In this document: positions 25,701-37,700 of the stretch, piece after piece
Numbering within the stretch: the stretch's first letter is position 1
How the letters are laid out: the number at the start of each line of letters is the position of its first letter
Assembly: GCF_033118175.1 (NCBI RefSeq)
Contig: NC_083701.1
Coordinates: forward strand, 71,052,001-71,116,000
Length of the DNA stretch: 64,000 nucleotides
Reading direction: 5' to 3'
Source of the DNA: Dama dama
Lineage: Eukaryota > Chordata > Mammalia > Artiodactyla > Cervidae
The notes under the pieces: generated by a model
The model's database searches: none
Seen by the model: the letters and a program-made list of their open reading frames with translations, nothing else
What the model was told of the DNA's origin: nothing
Position numbers and translations under genes: made by a program

Positions 25701-28700
25701 CATTCTGATGGCAGTAGGAAAAAGTTTAAGCGGGATTGGATTTGCCATTTTTTTAAAGATTTCTGCAAAATTTCACATAGGTTGTGAGTGGTGGGTAGAT
25801 CTAACGTATCAGGACTAGGGAGGAGGAGACTGAATGGGAATAGGAACAGATGACAGGGAGATTTCTTATAGACGTAGAAGGTAGACTCTGTACAAAAGAG
25901 TAGATGATTGGATGTGGGGATAAGAGGAGAGTGCTGTTTGTCTAGATAGGGCAACTGAGATTGGAAACATGAAAAGAAGTATTTTGAGGAGGGAAGATAA
26001 TGTAGTTAAGTGTTTTTCCTTAAGGCAGTTTTTAAAATTTCATGTGGAAATGAAAGCTGGTTGCCATTTGTTAACTCTTTCTCCCTCCTTTGTTTCTGAA
26101 ATACTGATAGTATTTTGAGGATATATATTATAAAATATAATTTATCAATAATAAGTAGATGAAAAGGTCGAACTGTAGTCACTTTAACTTCTTTTGACCA
26201 TTCCTTAAAAATTATTATGGATATTCATGGTTTCTTCTGTATAATATTTCTAGATATATGTTTTAATTGAAATTTATTCTATAACTTTGTCAGTAAACAA
26301 CATTGCTTTTATATAAACTAGGAGACACACCTCTACAGGAAGGTGTGATTTGCCGAAACTAATGTCCTTTCACAAAACTATGGATAATATTTGAGGTCTT
26401 CCATACACAGATCACCTTTATATTCTTCATTTGATCTATGTCAAGATATTCTGTGTAAAAATGATAAACTTTTTTAGTTTGTTAAGGCCTGTAAAGCCAC
26501 TGTGTAAACACTTGTAAGTGGAGAAGGTAGAGGAACTGTAGGCAGTGTTGCCAGAGGAGCTGCGCTTTGTACCGTGTCTGAGGTTCAGCGTGCATTCAAG
26601 TGATCGTCTGTACACAGAGTTCTCTTGTTATCAGCTTCAAAAATGTGTGTTCAGTGAAGAATCAGTTCTTACTCTTTAAGATTAAGGTTTTTTTTTTTTT
26701 TCCTCTCTTTTTTCTTCCCTTCAGATGGGCACTTTGTTTTCAGGATGTATCTGGTATATGGTAATATTCTAAAGTAAGCCTTACCCACCCAGGCAAGTGA
26801 ATTACATCTCCAAGTAAATCACAGTACTTTCATGGTGCTTCTGGAGTTCTGAAAGCCTGGGAGGATGGCAGTCAGGTAGCATTCACCATCCTGAAGCCCA
26901 CACTGAGGTATTTCTGATCATAGAACCTAAGCAGCAGGATAACACTGACATCCTAGATTGAGATTCCTGAGTCTGGAGTAGGAACACAGTCTTGAGTCAA
27001 GATCCCAGGGTATTATAGGCAAGGGTTCCTAGTAGGATTACTCTGGGTTTCATGTTTAATGTCTTTTGGGGAAGTAGGGAAAGGAGACATATTTTTTTAA
27101 AGTCAGTGGGTAGGACTTCCCTGCTATACCAATGGTTAAGAATCTGCCTGCCAGTGCAGGGGACACAGGTTCGATCCTTGGTCCGGGAAGACCCCACGTA
27201 CTGGGGGGCAGCTAAGCCCACGTGCCACCGCTGCCGAGCCTCTGCTCAGAGCGCATGGGCAGTGACTGCGGCAGCCCCTGCACCCGAGAGCCCGTGCTTC
27301 CCAACAGGACGAGCCCCCACCTCACGACAAAGACCGCCCCCACTCACCACAGCTAGAGAGAGCCAGCGCATGGCAGCAAAGATCAGTGCCGCCAAAAAAA
27401 AATAAATGATTTTACAAAACGTCCATGGGTAAAGGCTTTCTAGGGAAAGAAGGTTGAATGGATCTCTTTGTGAGATCGAGTGTTGTACATTATGTTTGTC
27501 CAATATTGGATGCAGATTCTGAGTAGGATCTTGGCTTATAGGAAATGCCATATTAGAATAATTTAGAATCTGTTTATCTTTAATACACTTAGTTGAAAAA
27601 CTGTGTGTGCCTGTGTACATTTTATTTTGATACTTTGGCTAAATTATTTGACATGCTAGCAAAACAGTTTTACTGTGATTAACTGAAATTAGTTTCTTTG
27701 CTTTATTTAGCTACGCAGCTTTTCAAAAAGGAACTATATGTAAATCATAATACTTCCTTTTTCTGCAGGATGAGATTTGGTAATGAAAGATTTAGTAAAC
27801 TTTCATGTATGCTTTGGACAAAGGTCTTGTTAAAAGAGTTAAGTGGCAGAGTTATTTCAGATTTATGATATCTGTTCTTAAAATAGCCATTTAGATATTA
27901 TTGCTGTCATCCATAAGTATCAAATATATATTCTTTTTAGGGAAATTTTAATTACATTTAAAGATTATGAACTGAAGCTTTACATTCTGACATTTTAAAT
28001 ACTTACTTAGAAAATAACTTGCATAACATATAATATTACTACAACTGTAATATTTTTTATGACATTCATTTTTGTCATATTTACATATTTTATACATTTG
28101 ACATGTTTAATTCTAAAGAAAGTTTTTCCGTTACTGGAAGTGCTCCAAACTGATAGAGGAACCTTCCTAAAACTTAGCCCCGTTCATGTCATTCTTTGGT
28201 TAGATTCCTCAGAGCTTTTCTGCCGAGTACAAACTCATTCCCCTTTCACCCAGAGCCCTCACATGTATCCTCTCAGATACTCGCCCTGTCTTTGTTTTGC
28301 AGGAGTCCCTTGCACTTTAAACAGTCCAGACTGCACTGCTGACTTTACTGATAAACCCTGCATGTTCTCATTGCCCTCACCTGTGTGCCACATGGACCTC
28401 ATTCATTCCCTTCTTGGAACCGCTTCCCTTCTCCTTCCCACCATCTTCCCCTGTGAAGCCCTGGGCTTGTGGAGCTCCTTTCAAATCCCTCTAGTCCCAC
28501 AGTGCTGCCCTTTGGCCCCCACGCCTACAGAGATTTTAATCCCTGTTAACTCTTTAATACTTTTCATGCAGTTCTTCTCAAGGCCCCCCTTCTGCATGTG
28601 TGTGCTTGTCAGTGTGTGAATTCTTCAAGGTAAAAGTTGTGTCGTCATGTCTGTCTCTGGCTGACACCTTCCAAAGCATCTTGCAGTCACTGAGTCACTC

Positions 28701-31700
28701 AGTGTTTAGGGGAATCTTAACAACCAGTCACAGTGCAGTATTCTTTCTAAATCAGCAGTGGTGTGTCTCCAATTAATCACCTGTGAGTAGAGATGAATGT
28801 AGCTTTACATAATTTTAGGTTAGCCTGTAGTTGTAGAATAACGTATAACTCATTAAAACACCAGATTTTAATATTAATAAAAATAAAACTCAATAAAGTA
28901 GCCACTAGCTTTCTTAAATAACAGCAATACCCAGATAAGGATATGAAAGTTATTCTCAAAATTAATGGCTGTAGTAACAACTGTGGGCTTCTCAGTTGGT
29001 GCTAGTGATAAAGAACCTACCTGCCAATGCGGGAGACATAAGAGATGTGGGTTCGATCCCTGGGTCAGGAAGATCCCCTGGAGGAGGGCATAGCAACCCA
29101 CTCCAGTATTCTTTGCTGCCTGGAGAATCCCATGGACAGAGGAGCCTAGCAGGCTGCGGTCCATAGGGTCGCAAAGAGTCTAACACGACAGAAGTGACTT
29201 AGCACACAGCGTGGACAAAGGTTGCCCTTACTATACAAAGAATAAATGTCATGAATAAATAAGAAAAACACAACATTTCAATAAAAATGAACAAATGTGA
29301 ACAGATAAAGCCATGAAAGAAATGTAAATAGAAAAGTGTATATTTAAAACTAATGTAACTTAAAATTGTAGTAAGTGTTAGTCGCTCAGTCGTGCCCGAC
29401 TCTTTGTGACCCCGTGGACTGTAGCCCACCAGGCTCCTCTGTCCATGAGATTTTCCAGGCAAGGATACTGGAGGGGGTTGCCATTTCCTTCTCCAGGGGA
29501 TCTTCCCAACCCAGGGATTGAACCCGAGTCTCCTGCACTGCAGGCAGATTCTTTACCTACTGAGCTACAAGGGAAGCCAGATTAAACAATAATTGAACAT
29601 AATTTTTACCCCTCTCAAACTAATGCATGTGTGCGTGCTCAGTCATGTCTGACTCTTTGGAGGATTGAAATTTAAAACTTAAAATTGGCAAGAGTATGAT
29701 GAAATGGACACACATACCTTACTCACTGATAAGGATGTAAATCAGTGTGAACTTTTTGGGAAAGCAGTTTTTACTGTTTGATCTAGTTATTCCATTCCTA
29801 ATATATCCTAAAGTAATAGAGTTGTATATTCTACTATTTCTTGCTGTGTAACCGATGACTCCAAAATTGAATAGCTTAATAAACATATAATATCTCACAG
29901 CTTCTGTCAGTGGAGAATTCCTGGGCAGAATAGCTGTGCTGTGCTTAGTCCAGCTCTTTGCAACCCCGTGGACTGTAGCCCACCAGGCTCCTCTGTCCAT
30001 GGGGATTCTCCAGGCAGGAATACTGGAGTGGGTTGCCATGCCCTCCTCCAGAAGATCTTCCCAACCCAGGGATCGAACCCAGGTCTCCTGCATTGCAGGC
30101 AGATTCCTTACTAACTGAGCCACCAGGGGCGCCCACAGAATCACCTCTGATTCAGGTTGTCTCACAACTCAAGGTGTTGACCAGAGCCTCAGCCACCTGA
30201 TTACACAACTGAGGAGGAGTCTGCCTCCAGGCTCTCAGGTGGCCCTGGGCCGCTCTCAGGCAGTGCTCGCTTTGGCTGAAGACCACAGCTCCTTGCTAGA
30301 GCAGGGGCCTCTCCAGAGAGCTGCTTACAGCAGGGTAACTTACCTTCCTGACGGAGAGATGGAAGTCTTGTTATTTTTGTAACCTAATCTTGGAACTAAC
30401 ATCTCATCCCTTATGCTATAGTCTATTTGCCAGAAGAAAGCGCTAGGTCCAGCCCACACTCTAGGGGAGAGGACCACACAAGGGCATGAATACCATGAGA
30501 TGGATTTACTGGAAATATTTTAGATACTGTCTCCCATACAGGTTAATACACAAAGATTTTCATACAGGTTTTAAAAAATTTGTAATAGCCAAAAAATACA
30601 TAGTCACATGTACACAAAGAAACAATTAAGGAAGCAGCTTAAATGTTCCACAGCAAAAGAATGGTTAAATTGTGCTATGTAGTAAAAATGTATAATAATA
30701 ATTTGTACCTTTTTGAGTGCTGATCATATGCTACGCATTTGTTAAGATTTACACATATCTCTGTAAAATATTTCATGAAAGGTAGTGGTTATTATCCTCA
30801 TTTTACAGATGAAAAAACTGATATTCAAAGACTTTGTACTTAAATGTTATTTTACAGTTTTTCAGGAGTTACCTGGCTTCAAAACCCAGTGACCACATTG
30901 CTATTTAGGTATGCTTATGAAGTATATTTGACTTCCCTGGTGGCTCAGACAGTAAAGCATCTGTCTACAATGCGGGAGACCTGGGTTCGATCCCTGGGTT
31001 GGGAAGATTCCCTGGAGAAGGAAATGGCAACCCACTCCAGTACTCTTGCCTAGAAAATCCCATGGACGGAGGAGCTTGGTGCAGGCTACTGTCCATGGGG
31101 TCGCAAAGAGTCCGACACGACTGAGCGACTTCACTCACTCACTCATGAAGAATATTTAGGGGCTTTTCTGGTAACTCAGCTTGTAAAGAATCTGCCTGCA
31201 GTGCAGGAGACCAGTTTGATTCCTGGGTCAGTAACATCCCCTGGAGAAGGGTTAGGGTACCCACTCCAGTGTTCTTGGGCTTTCCTGGTGGCTCAGATGG
31301 TAAAGAATCTGCCTGCAATGTGAGAGACCTGCGTTCAATCCCTGGGTTGGGGAGATCCCCTGGAGGAGGGCATGGCAACCCACTCCAGTATTCTGGCCTG
31401 GAGAAATCCTCGTGGACAGAGGAGCCTGGTGGGCTAGAGTCCATGGGGTCACAAAGAGTCTGAAATGACTGAGCGACTAAGCACAAAAACAAGCATGAGG
31501 AATATTTAATGACATGAGGAAGACTTTAAAAACTGTTTTTACAAAGTGATATGTATGTGTCTGCACCTTTTATTTATGTGTAAGAAAAAAACAATAGTCA
31601 CAAATGTCAGCTTTCAGTGACAGAGCAATAGAATATTAAAATTTTTCTTTAAACTTTTATTTCATTGTAGATCTTTTCATTCTGTATATATTCCATGTAT

Positions 31701-34700
31701 AATCATGTTTAAAAATCAGAATGCTTTGAAAAGTAGTTCAGCTCTCTCTACTTTGAGGTAAAACTGCTAACAAGACTTGTATACACAGTTTTATGTGAAA
31801 CTGAAATTTTACTTGGTAATGAATAATTCCGTTTAATATTCCTCTAGATTACTGATCTTTCCTTACCCAACTATCTGGTGGCATCTTCAGTTGGACTGCT
31901 TCCTACCCAGCTCCTGAATTCTTACCTGGGTACCACCCTGAGGACCATGGAAGATGTCATTGCAGAGCAGAGCATTAGTGGATATTTTGTTTTTTGTTTA
32001 CAGGTGAGTTTAAGGACAAGGCTTGTCTTTTTTTTGTTTCTTGATTTAAATCTAAGAAATTTCACTGAAAATAATTTGATTTTTTCCTTTTTCACATCTT
32101 TTCTTGTTCTTTCAATACTACTTCATATTTTAACAATATTTACATTTTTAATCCTGTGAATATATAGGAAATACATAAAACTGAGTTGACACTTACTGAA
32201 AATTTTCTAAGCACAAAACAGGGACTTTTTGCAGTGCTTATTTTTAAAATCATGACTAAATCAAATATTCTGAATTTATATGAACTATTGTTAATACAAA
32301 TAGGAAAAGGAATACATCAAGGCTGTATATTGTCACCCAGCTTATTTAACTTATATGCAGAGTACATCATGAGAAACGCTGGGAGGGAAGAAGCACAAGC
32401 TGGAATCAAGATTGCTGGGAGAAATATCAATAAGCTCAGATATGCAGATGACACCACCCTTATGGCAGAAAGTGAAGAGGAACTAAAAAGCCTCTTGATA
32501 AAAGTGAAGGAGGAGAGTGAAAAAGTTGGCTTAAAGCTCAACATTCAGAAAACTAAGATCATGGCATCTGGTCCCATCACTTCATGGGAAATAGATGGAG
32601 AAACAGTGGCTGACTTTATTTTTTTGGGCTCCAAAATCACTGCAGGTGGTGGCTGCAGCCATGAAATTAAAAGAGGCTTACTCCTTGGAAGGAAAGTTAT
32701 GACCAACCTAGACAGCATATTAAAAAGCAGAGATATTACTTTGCCAACAAAGGTCCGTCTAGTCAAGGCTATGGTTTTTTCGATGGTCATGTATGGATGT
32801 GAGAGTTGGACTGTGAAGAAAGCTGAGTCCGAAGAACTGATGCTTTTGAACTGTGGTGTTGGAGAAGACTCTTGAGAGTTCCTTGGACTGCAAGGAGATC
32901 CCACCAGTCCATCCTGAAGGAGATAAGTCCTGGGTGTTCACTGGAAGGACTGATGCTGAAGCTGAAACTCCAGTCCTTTGGCCACCTCATGTGAAGAGTT
33001 GACTCATTGGAAAAGACCCTGATGCTGGGAGGGATTGAGGGCAGGAGGAGAAGGGGACGACAGAGGATGAGATGGCTGGATGGCATCACTGACTCGATGG
33101 GCATGAGTTTAGTAAACTCTGGGAGTTGGTGATGGACAGGGAGGCCCAGCATACTGCGGTTCATGGGGTTGCAAAGAGTCAGACATGACTGAGCGACTAA
33201 ACTGACTGACTGACTGTTAATACTGTGTTTCCAAAGGTAATTTTAATGAGATTTGATGAAGTTGGGTTTTTAATCTTAGTTACTGTATATCTTAAAATTT
33301 GAAGATACTGAACTATTCTATTGAAAAATTTTAATTATTATACTGGCAATGTAAATTTCTTTCTAGTACAATTTGCTATAAACAGATTTTTTTAGAAACT
33401 ATTTCTTTATATAAAGTAAAAATATTATTCTATTGCAAGTTTAAATAATATTTGTAAGTAGATTAGTACTAGTATGCAAATTATAATGTAGTTTGAGGTA
33501 CATATAATTTCATATAAGAGATTGATAAAAGAGGAAAATCCTGCTAGGTAGGCAGATTTATTCAGTGCCTTAAATTACATGCTGGAAGAGTTAAAACTTC
33601 ATTTGCTTGTAATACATTTCATTCCTAGGATTTGCCAAAATATAAAATTATATTTTTGATCATTTAGTAAGATGGTGATGATGATGATAGCTAATATTTA
33701 TTGAATGCTTTATATGCCGCATGTTTAAGCTCATTTAATGCCTACCAAAAGCTTAGTAGGTATATATTTTTATTATCTATTACCACGAGCCAATTTTGTA
33801 TTCAGTAATGTTACATTGGTAGCTTGAAATTGGTCATGACAGAGGGTATTTACAATTATGGAAATGGCAAGTGTTCTAAATCAAGCCTGCCATCTCTGAT
33901 CCCTAAGATAAGAGGTGTGTGTTTACCAGCACACCATTAGATAGTAATTTGTGCAGGGGGTAGAATCAGGATTTGAACAAAGGCAGTTGGTTCTAGAGAC
34001 CATGCTCATAAGTCTACTGAGCAGATAATACCAGGTAGATAGCTGACTTAGTGATCTCCTGAACTGTGAGTTTTAATTTATACTGTCTTTGAGTATATGG
34101 TATCACATTGCAAATTTACTGTTAATGCTATTATTCTCAAGTTTTTGAGGCACTATATTGTTTCAAAAATACCATGATAGAGTTAATTTTCTTTGTACTT
34201 ATGCAGTACAAATTTAGTAAACAAAATGAGCCCAGGAATATTTACATTAAACTATAAATAAGCTTGTCAGAAGACTTGCTTTAACATAAATTTTGTAATA
34301 TTTAAGATATTCAGGAAATCAGTTTTTATTTTCCTTTACTGTTTTTTTCTTCACAGCTACATTTTCTAAAAGATAACCTGCTCTAGGTTTAGAGTGTTTG
34401 TTATAGTTGGTTTATTTTTATTAATGTAGCATGCTAATCACATATTAAACTTTCTGTGTGTTATGTCAGTCAGTCAGTTCAGTTGCTCAGTCGTGTCTGA
34501 CTCTTTGCGACTCCATGGACTGCAGCACACCAGGCCTCCCTGTCCATCACCAACTCCCAGAGCTTGCTCAAACTCACGTCCATTGAATCGGTGATGCCAT
34601 CCAACCATCTCATCCTCTGTCATCCTCTTCTCCTCCTGCCTTCCATCTTTCCCAGCATCAGGGTCTTTTCCAATGAGTCAGTCCTTTGCATCAGGTGGCC

Positions 34701-37700
34701 CAAGTATTGGAGTTTCAGCTGCAGCATCAGTCCTTTCAATGAATATTCAGGACTGATTTCCTTTAGGATTGACTGGATCTCCTTGCAGTCCAAGGTACTC
34801 TCAAGAGTCTTCTCCAACACCACAGTTCAAAAGTATCAATTCTTCGGTGCTTAGCTTTCTTTATAGTCCAACTATCAACATCCATACATGACTACTGGAA
34901 AAGCTGTAGCTTTGACTAGATGGACTTTTGTCGGCAAAGTAATGTCTCTGCTTTTTAATATGCTGTCTAGGCTGGTCAGAGCTTTTCTTCCAAGGAGCAA
35001 GCAACTTTTAATTTTATGGCTGCAGTCACCATCTGCAGTGCTTTTGGAGCCCAAAAAAATTGTCTGCCACTGTTTCCCCATCTATTTGCCATGAAGTGAC
35101 CGGACTGGATGCCATGATCGTAGTTTTTTTAATGTTGAGTTTTAAGCCAACATTTTCACTCTCCTCTTTCACTTTCATCAAGAGGCTTTTTAGTTTTTCT
35201 TCGCTTTGTGCCATAGAGTGGTGTCATCTGCCTATCTGAGGTTATTGACATTTCTCCTGGCAATCTTGATTCCAGCTTGTGCTTCACTCAGCCCAGCATT
35301 TCATATGGTGTACTCAGCATGTAAGTTAAATAAGCAGGGTGACAATATACAGCCTTGATCTACTCCTTTCCTAATTTGGAACCAGTCCGTTGTTCCATGT
35401 CTGGTTCTAACTGTTGCTTTTTGACCTGCATAGAGATTTCTCAGGAGGCAGGTAAGGTGGTCTGGTATTCTGATCTTCTCTTGAAGAATTTCCCACAGTT
35501 TGTTGTGATCTACACAGTCAAAGGCTTTGGTGTAATCAATAAAGCAGAAGTAGATGTTTTTCTGGAATTCTCTTGCTTTTTTGATGATGCAGTGGATGTT
35601 GGCAATTTGATCTCTGGTTCCTCTGCTTGAACATCTGGAGGTTCACAGTTCATGTACTATTGAAGCCTGGCTTGGAGAACTTTGAGCATTACTTTGCTAG
35701 CATGTGAGATGAGTGCAATTGTGCGGTAGTTTGAACATTCTTTGACATTGCCCTTCTTTGGGATTGGAATGAAAACTGACTTTTCCTGTCCTATGGCCAC
35801 TGCTGAGTTTTCCAGGTTTGCTGGCATATTGAGTGCAGCACTTTCACAGCTATTTCACAGGATGTGAAATAGCTCAACTGGAATTCCATCGTCTCCACTA
35901 GCTTTGTTCATAGCGATGCATCCTAAGACCCACTTGACTTCGCATTCCAGGATGTCTGGCTCTAGGTGAGGATCACACCATCGTGGTTAAATGGGTCATG
36001 AAGATCTTTTCTGTACAGTTCTTCTGTGTATTCTTGCCACCTCTTCTTAATATCTTCTGCTTCTTTTAGGTTCATACCATTTCTGTCCTTTATTGTGCCC
36101 ATCTATGCATGAAATGTTCCCTGGGTTTCTCTAATTTTCTTGAAGAGATCTCTAATCTTTCTGATACTATTATTTTCCTCTGTTTCTTTGCACTCTTCAT
36201 TTAAGGGGGTCTTATCTCTCCCTGCTATTATCTGGAACTCTGCATTCACTGGGATATCTTTCCCTTTCTCCTGTTGCTTTTCCTTCCGTTATTTTCTCAG
36301 CAATTTGTAAAGCCTCCCCAGACAACCACTTTGCCTTCTTGCATTTCTTTTTCTTTGGGGTGGTTTTGGATGCTGCCTCCTATACAGTATCACCAACCTC
36401 TGTCTATAGTTCTTCAGGTACTCTGTCTACCAAATCTAATGCCTTGAATCTATTCACTACCACCACTGTATAATCATGAGGGCTTTGATTTAGGTCATAC
36501 TTGAATGGCCTAGTGGTTTTCCCTACTTTTCTTCAGTTCAAGCCTGAATTTTGCCATAAGGAACTCATGATCTGAGCCATAGTCAGCTCCAGGTCCTGTT
36601 TTTGCTGACTGTATAGAGCCTCTGCATCTTTGGCTGCAAAAAACATACTTAGTCTGATTCTGATATTGACCATCTCATGATGTCCAGATGTAGAATGTAA
36701 AGTGTGTGTGCTGTGACCAGCAGGTTCTCTTCACAGGACTGGTCGCCTTTGTCCTACTTCATTTTGTACTCCACGGCCAACCTTAACCTTGCCTGTTTGT
36801 CCAGATATGCCTTAACTTCATACTTTTGCATTCTAATCCCTTATGATGAAAAGGACATCTTTTTTAGTGTTAATTCTAGGTGTGGTAGGTGTTCATAGAA
36901 CTGGTCAGCTTCAGCTTCTTCAGCCTCAGTGATTGGGGCACAGACTTTGATTACTGTGATGTTGAATGGCTTGCCTTGGGAACAAACTGAGATCATTCTG
37001 TTGTTTTTGAAACTGTACCCCAGTACTGCATTTTGGACTATTTTGTTGACTATGAGGGCCACTCCATTTCTTTTAAGGAATTCCTGCTCACAGTGGTAGA
37101 TATAATGGTCACCTGAATTAAATTTGCCCATGCCCCTCCATTTTAGTTCACTGATTCCGAAGTTGTGATGTTCACTCTTGTCATCTCCTACTTGACCATG
37201 TCCAATTTACCTTAATTCATTGACCTAATGGACTTCCCTGGTGGCTCAGATGGTAAAAAATCTGAGCACGTGACCCAGGCGTAATCCTTGGGTCAAGTAG
37301 GTCACCTTCAGAAGGGAATGTCTGCCTACTCCAGGATTCTTGCCTGAAGACTTCCATGGACAGAGGAGCTTGATGGCCTACAGTTCATGGGGTCATGAAG
37401 CATTCCAGGTTCCTGTGCAATATTGTTCTCTGTAGTGTTGGACTTTACTTTCACCACCAGACACATTCACAGCTGAGCATCGTTTCTGCTTTGGCTAGCC
37501 TCTTCAGTCTTTCTGGAGCTATTTCATTGCCCTTTACTCTTCCCCAGTAGCATACTGGACACCTTCAAACCTGGGGAGCTCATCTTTCATCTCATATCTT
37601 TTTGTCTTTTCATACTGTTTATGGGGTTCTCCTGGCAAGAATACTGGAGTGGTTTGCTATTTCCTGCTCCAGTGGACCATCAGGTAGAGCTCTTCACTGT

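Larger units (their letters stand above)
16713..31847 (+). other. TMEM64: TMEM64 intron 1
   Basis: A 15.1-kb intron from GTAAGT (16713) to TTCCTCTAG (ends 31847). It holds at least six Bov-tA-type SINEs, two BovB-derived segments, a CHR SINE, L2 and several MIR remnants. Repeat-free stretches such as 16780-17590, 17790-18570, 20600-21060, 21200-22200, 22990-23620, 24860-27110 and 27415-28120 show no further exon that I can support. Confidence 0.93.

Noticed and set aside
27113..27200. tRNA gene suspected from the B-box-like GGTTCGATCC
   Set aside because: It is the degraded tRNA-like head of a CHR SINE with no cloverleaf. The same applies to all Bov-tA heads.
28059..28619. 186-codon open frame
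   Set aside because: Lies in L2-like sequence with no domain, no splice context and chance-like composition.
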